A DNA stretch of 64,000 nucleotides from Eleusine coracana subsp. coracana (GCA_032690845.1 CM064429.1:19425013-19489012); one strand, 5' to 3'; positions 23,306-35,440 are shown, counted from the first letter of the stretch. The notes: generated by a model not told the origin, from the sequence alone. Program-made: numbers and translations.

Positions 23306-26300
23306 TGTGACACCCCACCTGGGGGTGATCCGTGATTACCGTACCAATCTCAGGATCAGTAGTTGGTACACACGTACAAATGATACACAATTGATTTACG
23401 ACCCTTTATTAAATCTGCGCAGGATGATACATACATACAAGTTCTAAATTACAAGCAAAAGAGATTGATCAGGTCAATCCAGACTAAAGAGAACATGAAC
23501 AAAGTTTCGACAACTCCACAGGCAAACTCAAGTGTAGGACGGGGTCTACTCGTCGACTTCACGGATTCTCTATCTTTTGCCGACTTAAACAAAATAAGGC
23601 AAGGGTGAGTACATACGGTACTCCGCAAGCCCTACCTCTAGCAAGGGGTATATTCATGCATTTTGGAGAGTGGTCAAAGAATAGGGTAAGGGTCAGAGTT
23701 TTGCTGAAAAGCGCAGATGCTGGGGGCACACTACAGAACCAGAGGGGGTTTTCGAGTGAGGAAAGCAGTTTTATAACTTTTAGTTGGCTGGACCTGAGGT
23801 AGATTACAATCAATCCCAACAGTTCCCATATTTTAGTTGAGCCTTCTGACACATAGTCATATGGACTCTGGCACACCTTACCAACACCTTTCATGAAAAC
23901 ACGGGTGTCTACTACATCTACTCATACGTCAAGGATTTGCTAATATCAAGAGCCCAATAAATTGGTGTGTCATGATCAGTGACAATGGACATCCAAATGA
24001 TTTATAGATAACTACGTAGAGCTTAGTACGTTGTACCCACAGGCTATGCGCTCTTGCGCTCGGAGACACATAACGCTCCTGCTTCACCCAGTCACGCCCA
24101 CAAGTCCATCACAGATCTCAGGGATTCCACATCTATGACACCTAGTCATATCACCACACTTATGACACACGGTCATATAATCGTGCCAAGTAATGGACTT
24201 ATCACCACTTGCACCATAACCAACCCCTCAGTCCGTTCCTACATTGCCAGGTGATACTTCCTTGCTGTGTAACCCAGGTTTCGCGTTAGTCCTGCCCATA
24301 CAGGTTCTGTGGTCGTACTGAAAATATCACCAAGTTGAGGTCTTGCTATCGGTTCCTCTGCGGCAGGGCGAGCACTCATCCACGATAGGTGGACCTACAC
24401 CGAAGACACCATCACCAAGTACTCTGCACCAATACTAAGGAGTCTTGCCCAAGGCCAATCCTATCCCACCCAGCATCATCTTAACACAGTTGGTTTAACA
24501 CCCACCCGTTCGCACGCACACCATCAAACACATTTTTTTTACCCATTTGTAAAAACATCGTAGTGTAAAGGTATGGTGAAACGGATCATAGGTTTCTAAG
24601 CGTATTCTAGCAAGGGTGGCATTATCGTTAGCAAGGCTATTGATAACTTCCTAGGTTTATCAAGGTAGTGGGATAACAATTACGGCCAATCAACGATCTA
24701 ACGATCATATCTTATATAAGACGATAGGAACGTTAGTTTTCACACAAGTCGGTTTCAACTAAGCAATCATAAAGTGACGAGGAATAATGCTTATACAAGA
24801 GGTAGGCTCTAGGTTGGGTGCAGTTTTGCAATTTTAGGATCAATTATGAGCTTGCCTTAAAAGGCTATCCATCTTGACTAGTCCTCGCGGTTTTGGTCCG
24901 TATGCTTTTTCAACGAAGTCCGGGTCTTTAGGTCCTTTCTTGTAACTTGTGCTTCAGGCTCGCGCATAGATACCGGGTCTCCTGGTGCTTCCTTGGACAT
25001 CGCGTAGTCTAACGCATAAAACTACGTCTTATAAATAATCTATCGCAAAGAAAATAAAAATAAAAAAGATAAACAATAACCAAATAAACTCTAATTAAAT
25101 TGTACAAAGAATTTACTGTGAAAATAACATAGGTTTTGGGCTAGGGACGGCTTATGAGATCTTGGATAGGTGTCATGATAAGTATCACTGGGTACTACAC
25201 ACTGAGACGAACCCATGAGCGAAAGAATATGGCTTTTTAATGGTTCTAGGGGCTTTTTTGTAATTTCAGAAGGTTTTGGGGACCTTTTTGTAATTACTAA
25301 AAAGCTCAGGGGCTTGGTTATAAAAATCTGGAGGGCTAAAATGTATTTATAGAAAAGTTAAGAGTGTTTTTTTAAATATTTGGGCTAAAATGTGAATAGG
25401 ACAAGGCACACGGGGGCTGAATGGAAAATGACATAGCTCTGGGATTTTCCTGGGTTTTTCAATTATTTTTATATGGGAAAACTGCTTAGTACGTCTTGTT
25501 GACGCAATAAAGGGCTTCGGGTTTTATTTTTGTACTGGAAATTTTGTCGACCGAGTCCACGGGGCCGTGGACCGAGGAGGGGCTTCGGTCTATAGGTTCA
25601 CCGTGGTCCGAAAGAACGTGGGTCGTTGATTCTGAGATGGAGGGTCAAGATTTAAAACAATCAAAGGGTTATTTTGGATCAAATCTAGGCCGTTGGTTGC
25701 AGGATAGATGGTTGTCGGAGGGGGGGGGGGGGGTTCAACGGTGCGCGGCTGCTGGAGAGGGAGAAGACGGCGGCGCCATGGCCGAGCGCTCTGGTGAGCT
25801 CGACACGGCTTACTGGAGGACGGAGCTTGATGGGGAGAGGGTCTGAGGAGAGCGCGAGGACTGTCACGTCCTCAGGAGGTGGTTTCGGGAAGAACGGGGC
25901 ACGGTAAAGAAAACTCACGACGAAGAGGGGAAAAGCAGCTCCGGGCTGGGTTCGGTGTGGTCCGAGGCGGAAGCTAGCGGGGGTTTTATAGTCGCGAGAG
26001 GAGGAGGAGGGCTTGGCGGGCGCGGCAAGGCACAATGGTCAGCCCGTGCGTGATCGAAAACACGTGGGGGTGCAGGCGACGTGATGGCTCACTACTCGGT
26101 GTTCAAGGGCTAGACGACGGCGAGCAAGTAAAGGGAGAGGTGACGGCTCAGATTAATGGTGGTAGACCAGGCTTGTTCGAGCGTGATTGAAGATGGGCAA
26201 CCATTGGCGGAACAGAGGGTAGAAGCAGGAGGTGGTTCGGCCGGAAACGCTTAGAGGCGGGTAAGCAGAAATAATGGTGGTGGAAGGGTGTGCTTGGCCG

Positions 26301-27017
26301 GACGTGTCTGCATGCTCGCGGGTGAGCAGAGGTTGCAGTGGAGGCGTGTCCGGCTTCAATGACAAAGCAATGATGCAAGCTGAGGTCATGTCGCGCACCA
26401 GGGCGTGTGGCGGGTCCGTGTGGCAGGGCGACATGACGCGTCCTTGAGTCGGCTTGTTGGGCGTCATGACGGGCGGGCGCTAAGTCAGCAGGGACCGATG
26501 GGAGCAACGCAGTGGAGTTGGGTTGGCGCGGTTATAAAGGTGGTGGGGTCCATGTGTAAGCGGCAGCAAGCGCATAGAGCTACGGCGGGGCCTGAGTGAG
26601 TAGCTCTGCCCACGGGCATGCGCACGACTGTGGGAGGGAGAAAAGGAAGTGGCCGGGTGGGCCAAGAAGGCGACTTGGGCCGAGCAAGGAGGCATGGCCC
26701 ATGTGGAAGGGAAGGAGGGGAGGGTTTCGGCCCGGGGAGAAAAGATTGTTTCCGTTTATTCCTGATATTTCATTGTTTAACATTTAAATTGAAATCAAAG
26801 TCAAATCTAAAATGCTAGACTAAATTCGGATAAAACAAAATCACATAACATAACACACACTCAAGCACATATTTTTATTTGGATAAATCTCATTTTTAAT
26901 TATAGTTTAAATTAGTGAGGTTTTATTTTTGGGAAAAAATTGTAATGAGGTAAGAATTCTAAGGAAAATTTTAATTACCTCCGCTTTTTAATATTAATAG
27001 ATTTTTGGGATGTCATA
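23306..27017 (-). repeat. 3' LTR (in element sense) of the 12-kb element
   Basis: 3712 bp. Aligned by eye to its partner over the first ~135 bp, I count 18 differences, 17 of them transitions. A G14 run lies at 25720-25733, inside a GC-rich block with Arg/Pro-rich shadow frames. The inner terminus has decayed from CA to TA. Confidence 0.9.
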
Positions 27018-27031
27018 GATCTTCCCCACTT
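27018..27031 (-). promoter_or_regulatory. Polypurine tract of the 12-kb element
   Basis: The complement reads AAGTGGGGAAGATC and abuts the LTR, as expected for plus-strand priming. It confirms the minus orientation. Confidence 0.7.
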
Positions 27032-28927
27032 AAAAGAATTTGATCCTAAGAGATTAGGGTAGTCTGATTGTTGATAGTTCTTGATCTTCTTCTCTATACT
27101 CGCTATCTTCATATTCTGTACTAATACTACTCTGAGGTTTCTCTATTGGCTTTCACGCCTAGCGGTACTTCTACACGTCGGCAATTCTTTGGGTAGAGTC
27201 CTTCTATTTATAAGGATTCCAAGATTTATGATAATCTTATCCAAAGTATTTGTAATTGCAAATCTATAATTGAATCATTTGGGACACCATCTGTGGAAGA
27301 AGGTAAGAACTCTGGATGATCCTGATTTCTCTATTCCGTTGGGCTACTTAGCTTGGTTTGATCTACCCCACTTAAAAGGATTTTAAGTGGGTAAAGGAGC
27401 TGAGTACCCATTAGGGTGATAAGATCCAAGAACACTCTAAAACAACTTCATTTGATTAATACTTACAACTTGCTTTGCTATGGGAAGCATTGCTAATCAT
27501 GATTAGTCAGAGGGCGATCGATTAGGGGCAATTGATGTAACATCTCATCAAGCAGGCTACGACGGCGAAGAACACTACGTAGAGCCAAAGTACCAAATCC
27601 CAAGGTGAGCACATTGCAGAAATGTTTTGGCGATGACTCTGATTTCTTTGAAGGCTTGACTGAAAACGGAACTGGACAATTTGCAAGGTGGAGCAACAAA
27701 GATTTTTTGATGCGGGAGTGGTGCTTGCTTGGTTGTTGTAGCGACGAACTCAAGGGTCAGATTTATAGTCGAGGATCGAGTGCCGTTGCGGAATCTTGGC
27801 GGCGGTGTTGAGAGAACGCATCTCTGTATTCAAGCTGTTGCACTAGGCACGCGTGCGCCGGTGAACATTTATGAGTTGCAGCACAAGTTCTGGCTTTAGC
27901 AGAGTGGGGCATCGTACATGCGATTGAGCGGAAACGGTTGATACCCGCAACGGGTAGTGGGTACGATTGTTGCGTTGATGGTCACTGGTGAGGTTAATAG
28001 CAAAGGCCTCAGTGTTTTAGTGGCTTCAGACATCGAGCGGAAGAAATTTCATTCTCATTTCTGATGGCGATGTGTTGAAAGATCAATAGTCTGAAGTCGC
28101 TATGTGGGAAATATTCATTTGTGATTGATCGGTTTTCTTTGTAGGGAATTCCTTTGCTTTGAGATCCGATGAGGGTGGCTTGATTGCCACGACGGGGAAA
28201 GGAGACACCTGAGGGTACTTGAGGCAGGGTGAAGTTTCAAATTCCGTGGGCCTTTTAGCAACTTCACGGGACCTGTGGGTCTTGGGCCCTTCATTGAATG
28301 GGGTGACAAAATTGGGCCGAGGGAAAGTGGGTATGGTTCTGTGGCTGCATTGAGATTCGGCCTTGTCCAGAATATTTCAATTCGATAAGGATTTCCAAGG
28401 ATTCTTTTTTTTTGTTTCTGTGCTGACCATCTAATAACAAATAGTGGCATTTCTCTTGAGCATATACTCATCACTAGTCCAAAAAGTGTGATCTTGATAT
28501 CCCTGAGTTGACAAAAATTTCTTCCGAGGCTGAGAAATTTCCTGATCTACTTCTGTGTTCCAAGCGGACTATACTTGAGAGGTCTTCACAAAGGACTCTT
28601 GTGTTTTCTTGTATGAGAGGGTGTATTTTAGGTGATTTCTTTTTATTTTGTTGTTGTTTGGCTGATCTTTAGGTTGTTTAGAGCACATAATTCACTCAAG
28701 CAAAATTTCCAAATGAGATCAAGGCAAATGCACCAAACAAGTTCTACATTACACACCGATTATACTAATACGGTACAATGGCTTGTGGGGTTGTTATGGT
28801 ACTAAGGTTTTAAGAGTCTGAGTTACTAGGATACATTGTGCGTTATACTAATACGGGGTCAGAACATGTAGCTTCACCCCATGCTTGGTGATATTGGCGG
28901 TGCTTCTGCGGAACTGTGTCCAAACAG

Positions 28928-29539
28928 TCATGCCATTGAAGGATTCTTTGCCGGAGAGTTCTCGAGAGATGGAACAGGAGTATTGCCTTCTTCTTCCTTT
29001 ATCGGCTGCTGAGTCAGGGGAATGAGTTCTTCTTCTTCACTGGATAAGGAAGAGGTGGATGTAGTCTCCTTAAACTTCCTCTTGGCACTGGTGGCTCGAT
29101 GTATTGGAACTCCATACAGGATCGTGCTTTCACACACTTCATGGTGACGTGGGAATTTCTTATGTGCATGTCCTGTGAGACATGCATGGCGAAGCATATG
29201 GCTATGGCAATTCTCTGCATTCTTGAGGGTGACGTCCTTGAAGACGGCATGGCTTTCAGCTTATGTGACACGTACATTAGTTTTGGCTAGCTGAACACAA
29301 AGAATCTGGTTCTCTCTCTCAGCTTCTGTGTACTGCTGAATGCACTGCTTCAATCTCTTGCCTTGTTGGTCATGCAGCTCATCAAGGGTCAGAAAATGAT
29401 GACCCAAAACAAAGGTGGGTGGATCATTGGCACGGATCCCTAGGGAATCCAGGGCGGTAATTTGTTCCTTCCAGGAGGACTGATCTTTTACCAAAGGTGG
29501 GAAAAATATCATACTAGAATTGCTAAGAAACCCTTCCAA
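28928..29539 (-). pseudogene. LARD internal ORF fragments (Ser/Glu-rich and helical)
   Basis: Two frames follow each other on the minus strand. The first (29539 to 29261) has a helical, Gln/Glu-rich segment with TLDELHDQQGKRLKQC and YTEAERENQ. The second (29197 to 28928) is basic, then acidic, with KRKFKETTSTSSLSSEEEE. Neither matches gag or pol motifs. They probably continue the protein begun at 31385. Confidence 0.4.
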
Positions 29540-30289
29540 TATCTGACATAGGGAACTTAGGGTTTGTGGGCAACAGACTGGTAGGTATCCGATAAACAGA
29601 ATCTAGTGGCGGATATGCTCCAAGGCTTGATGTTTGGGTGGTCCTTGCTTGCTCCAATGTGAATGGTGACATCACACCTCTCTAGGACAGAATCATTGTA
29701 TTCTATTCTAATATATTCTAGGGGTTCCATGATTCCAAAGTAGTTCAGGACGGCATAAAGGATTGCTGGAAAACTGATTTCTTCTAGGAAGTTGGTGGTT
29801 ATTCACTGAGGATCTGCCATGAGGGTGGAGAGGTGATGAAGGTAGAATGCCAGGAGTGGTGCTCTAGGAGGCTTGGTGGTAGGGTGGTGAAGAACTAAAA
29901 GGCTTTTGCTCTTTTTATAGGCAAGGTGCGGTAGCCAAGGCTTGTTATAAACGCTTGGCAGGTGTGAACACAACGGAGTTGGCTTGTAGTTGAAGGTGTC
30001 GATCAACAGTGTTCTGACTTGACTAGGGGGGCTTCTTGTTTGTACTTTGCCAATACACGAGGTCTTTGGCACAAGGGTACAAATGACCTTATAGCTTTTA
30101 CTGACATTGATTGGTACGATTGGGTAGCAGTCTTTGGCAGTATGAGGCGTGTCTGAGCTATCACGTCAGTCTTGGTAGTGTCGGTAGGTGCATCCTTGCT
30201 ATGCTTGTCTAAGTGTTTGATGGCCCATGAACATTCCTTAAGGGACCTTTTTGTTGATTGTTCCTGGATGAGGCACACACGATACATGT

Positions 30290-30435
30290 TGCATGACAAT
30301 GATTCATGAAACAAGTTATATCATACATGACATATAATACATACACATGACACATGATGCAATACATGGCACATGGTATATAATACATGAAGGATAATAC
30401 GAATACTTGACACATGATACATTATTCATGATAAA
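30290..30435. repeat. Degenerate ACATGAYACAT minisatellite
   Basis: About twelve imperfect copies of ACATGATACATGACACA-like words fill the segment. Its complement is self-similar because the core CATG is palindromic. Confidence 0.7.
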
Positions 30436-30733
30436 GGGTACATGTGCTTATGACTAGCAATCTATGTTGAATCTTCATCCTTAGGAGGCTTGTCTGTGCG
30501 GTGTAGACTTCTAAAGCATCTTCTTGAGTGAACGGCTTGGTCTCTTTGGTTGAGCTTCCTTTTCTCTCACTGTCGGTCATCGTCTTCGTGAGGGTCTTGA
30601 GCTCCATGTTGGCTTCAGTGATCTCTGTGCAATATTCCACTAGTTGCTTCTCATATTTCTCCTTCTTCTCAATCATGCTCGTCCTTATTTCTTCTAGAAT
30701 TGTTTGTTGTTTTTGGAGTGCCTCTACGACCAT
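30422..30733 (-). pseudogene. LARD internal ORF, coiled-coil segment
   Basis: From an ATG at 30733 the minus strand encodes 103 residues. The first ~65 are strongly heptad-like (LQKQQTILEEIRTSMIEKK), then comes a Ser/Thr/Lys-rich stretch. Coiled coils are common in capsid-like and DNA-binding transposon proteins, but no family is recognised. It lies 290 bp downstream of the 31023-31385 frame in element sense. Confidence 0.4.
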
Positions 30734-31022
30734 GGCATGCTCTTTTTCCAGAGTTCTAACTCATTCTTCGTCCTTCGTATGGGCTGATGCAGCAATTGAT
30801 TGGGAGTTGGCGAACTTGGTCGTATAATGGTCTGTTTTAGCTTGGGCGTCAGCGAGTTGTGATAGCAGCTTCTGACGTCCTTTCGTATAGAATCATGTTC
30901 CTTCTTCCAAGTCTTTCCTTCTACTAAATCTTCCTATAGTGCCAGTCTAGGACGTGCAAATTTGTGGTTGTTTCAATCATTGCTTTACTTTCCTTGCAGT
31001 TGGGCCATTCTAGATTTTTGAG

Positions 31023-31385
31023 TCATTCATGAAACCGCGGGACATTGGGGAAAATAGGTAAGTATCTTATTCGCTTCTTTGTTGTTTGTCCCACGAGTTG
31101 ACCAAAGAAATGAAGAAGGGCTCCTCGAGTGGCTATCTGAAGGGTGTCGTTGTATCGGGCGCCTTCCCGATAGACTGAAATGGGTGCTACTGGAACATCC
31201 CTAACTTCCTCTTTGATGGTGACTTCCATATCACATCTCGGAATTTCTCCTTCCGCATGGTACTCACGCCAGCGATACTTCGGTAGCTCTTGGAATTCAT
31301 ATGCTGATAAGGCTCTACAGAGAACTACAGGGAATCCAAAATTAATGTCTGCAGTAGTGGTTTTGTTCTGCTCATCTTCAGCCAT
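31023..31385 (-). CDS. LARD internal ORF with YRWREY-type domain
   Basis: First open frame after the primer-binding site, about 190 bp inside the LTR, where gag would normally start. The ATG at 31385 gives 120 residues. It contains LPKYRWREYHAEG, IPRCDMEVTIK and DTLQIATRGALLHF. I recall similar phrases (KYRWREYxxEGE, RCDMEV, DTxQxxARKAL) from widespread uncharacterised repeat-associated proteins of grasses, but no biochemical function is known to me. It is intact to its stop at 31023. The following frames (30733-30422, 29539-29261, 29197-28928) may be later parts of the same protein, split by introns or decay. Confidence 0.5.
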   Translation of the reverse strand: MAEDEQNKTTTADINFGFPVVLCRALSAYEFQELPKYRWREYHAEGEIPRCDMEVTIKEEVRDVPVAPISVYREGARYNDTLQIATRGALLHFFGQLVGQTTKKRIRYLPIFPNVPRFHE

Positions 31386-31565
31386 CTCCAAGACATCATC
31401 ATGTCGGTGTGAGAGGGGAAAAGGATTTGTAGAAGAAGGTAGATTTTAATGGAGTGAGATAAGAGAGAGTTTCATGTTTGTAAGATAAGATTTAGAGGAT
31501 TGTGCAATGTCAGAATACATGCTAGTGGTTATTAACCTACGAATCATGTCGTACGGTCGAGTATC

Positions 31566-31578
31566 GGCTCTGATGCCA
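31566..31578 (-). promoter_or_regulatory. Primer-binding site of the 12-kb element
   Basis: The complement reads TGGCATCAGAGCC, one base from the usual TGGTATCAGAGCC that pairs with initiator Met tRNA. It is 3 nt from the LTR edge. Confidence 0.8.
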
Positions 31579-31581
31579 TTC

Positions 31582-34500
31582 TGTGACACCCCACCCAGGG
31601 GTGACCCATGATTATTGTACCAATCCCTAGATCAGTAGTTGGTACACACGTATAAATGATACATAGTTGATTTACGGCTCTTTATTAAGTCCGTGCAGGA
31701 AGATACATACATACAAGTTCTAAATTACAAGCAAAAGAGATTGATCAGGTCAATCCGGAGTAAAGAGAACATGAACAAAAGTTTCGACAACTCCACAAGC
31801 AAACTCGAGCATAGGACAGGATTTACTCATCAACTTCACAGATTCTCCATCTTCTGCTGATTTAATCAAAATGAGGCAAGGGTGAGTACATACAGTACTC
31901 CGCAAGCCCTACCTCTATCAAGGGGTATATTCATGCATTTGGGAGATTGGTCAAGGAATAGGGTAAGGGTCAGAGTTTTGCGGAAAAATGCAGATGAGCC
32001 TTCTAATGCATAGCCATAATGACTCTGGAACACCTTGCCATCACCTTTCACCAAAACATGGGTGTCTACTACACCTAGTCATACGTCAAGGATTTTGTAA
32101 TATCAAGAGCCCAATGAATTAGTGTGTCATGACCAGTGACAATAGACATCCGAATGGTTTATAGATAACTCTGCAAAGCCTAGTACATTGTACCCATAGG
32201 CTATGCGCTCTTGCACGCAGAGACACAAAACACTCCCGCTTCACCCAGGCATGCCCACAAGTCCACCATGGATCTCAAGGGTTCCACATCTATGACACTT
32301 AGTCATACCACCACACTTATGACACATGATCATATAATCTTGTCAAGTATTGGACTTATCACCACTTGCATCACAACCAACCCATGAGTTCGTTCCTACT
32401 TCGACGGGTGATACTTCCTTGCTACATAACCTAGGTTCCTCGTTAGTCCTACCCATACAGGTTCTGTGGTCGTACTGAAAATATCACCAAGTTGTGGTCT
32501 TGCTATCAGTTCCTGTGCGGCAGGGCGAGCACTCATCCAGGACAGGTGGATCTACACCGAAGGCACCATCACCAAGTACTCTGCATCAGTACTAAGGAGT
32601 CTTGCCCACGGGCAAGCCTATCCCACCCAGCTTCATCTTAACACAATTGGTTTAACACCCACCCGTTTGCACGCACACCATCAAACACATCTTTTTACAC
32701 AATTGTAAAACATCATAGTGTAAAGGTATGGTGATACAGATCACAGGGTCTTAAGTGTATTCTAGCAATGTGGCATTATTGTCTTGATAGCTTCCTAGAT
32801 TTATCAAGGTAGTGGGATAACAATTGTGGTCAATCAAGGATCTAACGTTCATATCTTATATAGGCGATAGGAATGTTAGTTTTCACACAAGTGGGTTTTA
32901 ACTAAGCAATCATAAAGTTACAAGGGATAATGCATATATAAGAGGTAGAATCTAGGTTGGGTGCAGTTTTGCAATTTTAGGATCAGTCATGATCAAGGAA
33001 TAAGTAGAGCTTGTCTCAAAACGCTATCCGTCTTGATTAGTCTTCGCGTTTCTGGTACTTATGCTTTTTCAGCATAGTCCGGGTCTTCAGGTCCTTTCTT
33101 CTAACTCGTGGTTTAGGGTCACGCGTAGATACCGGGTCTCCTGGTGCTTCTTTAGACTTCACGTAGTCTAACGCATAAAACTACGTCTTATAAATAATCA
33201 ATAACAAAGAAAATGAAATAAAAGAGTTAAACACTTACCATATAAACTCCAATTAAATCGGGCAAAGAACTTACTGCGAAAATAATGTAGGTTTTGGGCT
33301 AGGGACGGCTTATGTGGTCTTGGACAGGTGTCAAGGGCAGTACCACTCGGTACTACACACTGAGACGAACCCGTGAGCGAAAGAATCGCTCAAAACGGAG
33401 CTATGGTTTGAAAGATATGGCGTTGTAAAGGTTCCAGGGGTTTTTCTGCAATTTCAAAAGGTTTTAGGGACCTTTCTATAATTACTGAAAAGTTCAGGAG
33501 CTTGATTGTAAAAATCAGGAGGGCTAAAATGTATTTACAAAAAAGTTAAGGGTCTTTTTGATAAAATATTTGGGCAGAAATGTGAATAGGACAAGGCAGA
33601 GGGGGCTGAACGCAAAAAGGACAGAGCTCTGGGATTTTCCTAGGTTTTTGGAATTATTTTTATATGGGAAAACGGGTTATTGCATCATGTTGACGCAATA
33701 AAGTGATGCGGTTTTTATTTTTGTACTGGAAATTTTGTGGACCGAGTCCACGAGGCTGTGGACGTGGGAGGGGCTTCGGTCTATAGGCTCGCCATGAGCC
33801 GAAAGAACATGGGTCGTTGTATCTGAGATGGAGTGTTGAGATTTAAAACAACCAAAGGGTTATTTTGGTTCTAATCTAGGCCGTTGGTTGCAGAATGGAT
33901 GATTGTCAGAGGGGAGAGGGGGGGGGGGGGGGGGGGCGACGGTGCGTGGCTGCTGGAGAGGGAGAAGATGGCGGCGCCATGGCCGAGCACTCCGGTGAGC
34001 TTGGCACGGCTTACTAGAGGCCGGAGCTCGATGGGGAGAGGGTCTGGGGAGAGCGTAAGGACTACCGCGTCCTCTGGTGGTGGTATCAGAAAGAATGGGG
34101 CAGGGGAAAGAGGACTCACCATGAAGAGGGGAAAAGCGGCTTGGGGCTGGACTCGGTGTGGTCCGAGGAGGAAGCCTGCAGGGGTTTTTATAGACGCGGG
34201 AAGAAGAGGAGGTCTTGGCGGGCGCAACAAGGCACGATGGTCAGCCCGTGCGCGATCGGAAACACGTGGGGGTGCAGGCGACGTGATTGCTCACTGCTCG
34301 ATGTTCAAGGGTTAGACGATGGCGAGCAAGTAAAGGGAGAGGTGACGGCTGGAATTAATGGCGATAGAGCGGGCTTGTCCGGGCACGATTGAAGATGGGC
34401 AACCATTGGTGGAACAGTGGGGAGAAGCAACCATTGGTGGAACAGTGGGGAGAAGCAACAGGCGGTTTGGCCGGAAATGCTTGGAGGCGGGTAGGCAGAA

Positions 34501-35296
34501 ATAATGGTGGCGGCGGGGTGTTCTTGGCCGGGCGTGTCCACGCGCTCGCGTGTGAGCAGAGGTGGCTGTGGAAGCGTGTCTGGCTTTAATGATAAAGCAA
34601 CGACCCAGGCTGAGGTCGCGTCACGCACCAGGGCGGGCGGCGGGTCCATGTGGCAGGGCGACATGACTCGTCCTTGAGTCGGCTTGATGGGCGTCACGAC
34701 GGGAGGGCGCTAAGTCGGCAGGGACCGTGGGAAGCAACGCGGTGGCATTGGGTAGGCATAGTTATAAAGGTGGCGGGGTCCAGATGCAAGCGGCAACAAG
34801 CGCACAGAGCTACAGCAGGGCCTGAGCGAGTAGCTCTGCCCGCGGGCGCGCGTGCGGCTGGGGGAGAAAGAAGAAGAAGTGGCCGAGTGGGCCGAGAAGG
34901 CAACTTGGGCCAAGCAAGGAGACACGGCCCATGCGGGAGGGGAGGAGAGAAAAGAAAAGGGAAATGCCGAGCTGGGTTGGGCCGGAAGGGAAGGATGGGA
35001 GGGTTTGGGCCCGGGGAGAAAAGTTTGGTTCCATTTATTCCTCATATTTCATTGTTTAACGTTTAAATTACAAATCAAAGTCAAATCTAAAATGCAGACT
35101 AAATTCGGATAAAGCAAAATCACATAAGATAACACACACTCAAGCACATATTTTTATTTTGATAAATCTCATTTCTAATTGTAGTTTGAATTAGTGAGGT
35201 TTTATTTTTGGGAAAAATTTGTAATGAGGTAAGAATTCTGAGGTGAATTTTAATGAACTCTGCTTTTTAATATTAATAGATTTTTGGGATGTCACA
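31582..35296 (-). repeat. 5' LTR (in element sense) of the 12-kb element
   Basis: 3715 bp with intact TG...CA ends. It contains a G19 run (33918-33936) at the position of the partner's G14 run. A 28-bp unit beginning CAACCATTGGTGGAACAGTG is tandemly duplicated at 34400-34427 and 34428-34455; it is single in the other LTR. Open frames of up to 143 codons in the GC-rich block are composition-driven. Confidence 0.9.
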
Positions 35297-35355
35297 GTTG
35301 TGTGCCGCAATAGTGGCTTTTAATATATCTGCTATTACAGACTCCTTTTGCAGTA

Positions 35356-35440
35356 ATGAAATGAGCATTCTAGTGAGGACAAACTGAACACTAGTCAATT
35401 TTCATCAGGTCAGCCTTCCACCCGGGCGGGTGATGTTTCT
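35356..35440 (-). pseudogene. LINE fragment continuing from 21782
   Basis: The minus strand reads GGRLT, two stops, then VQFVLTRMLIS. This is the usual L1-type lead-in (GRLTLVxSVLTxxxIY) to the segment AMAIDLPAW found at 21760. It is therefore the other side of the LINE that the CACTA element split. The LINE is not recognisable beyond about 35440. Confidence 0.65.

Larger units (their letters stand above)
23306..35296 (-). mobile_element. 12-kb LTR element with 3.7-kb LTRs, no pol (LARD-like)
   Basis: Two long direct repeats (23306-27017 and 31582-35296) start TGTGACACC and end GATGTCATA or GATGTCACA. The whole is flanked by a perfect TSD GTTGT at 23301-23305 and 35297-35301. Beside the right LTR, the complement of 31566-31578 reads TGGCATCAGAGCC, a Met-tRNA-type primer site. 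Beside the left LTR, the complement of 27018-27031 is a polypurine tract ending GTGGGGAAGATC. The element is therefore in minus orientation. The 4.56 kb internal domain contains no protease, reverse transcriptase, RNase H or integrase that I can find. Size and LTR length fit the large retrotransposon derivatives of grasses, which are mobilised by Gypsy enzymes in trans. Confidence 0.9.
21783..35355. mobile_element. Non-autonomous CACTA element, split by LTR element
   Basis: The left end reads CACTACAACAATAGAACCC. The right end ends CTCCTTTTGCAGTA, a mutated complement of CACTACAA. Both flanks carry dense subterminal repeats built on CCGATATT/AATATCGG and GATGACATC (21803-22160 and 23060-23290). 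Without the inserted LTR element (23301-35296 including one TSD copy) it is about 1.6 kb. The interior at 22170-23050 has no recognised coding sequence. It interrupts a LINE frame. Flanking triplets TAA and ATG do not match, so the TSD is lost or the right end is misjudged by a few bases. Confidence 0.65.

Noticed and set aside
25544..26818. Several overlapping frames in the GC-rich block of the LTR
   Set aside because: The same block in the partner LTR has different frames. It is non-coding LTR sequence.
21780..35358. 3-bp TSD for the split CACTA element
   Set aside because: The flanking triplets TAA and ATG differ, so no TSD is claimed.
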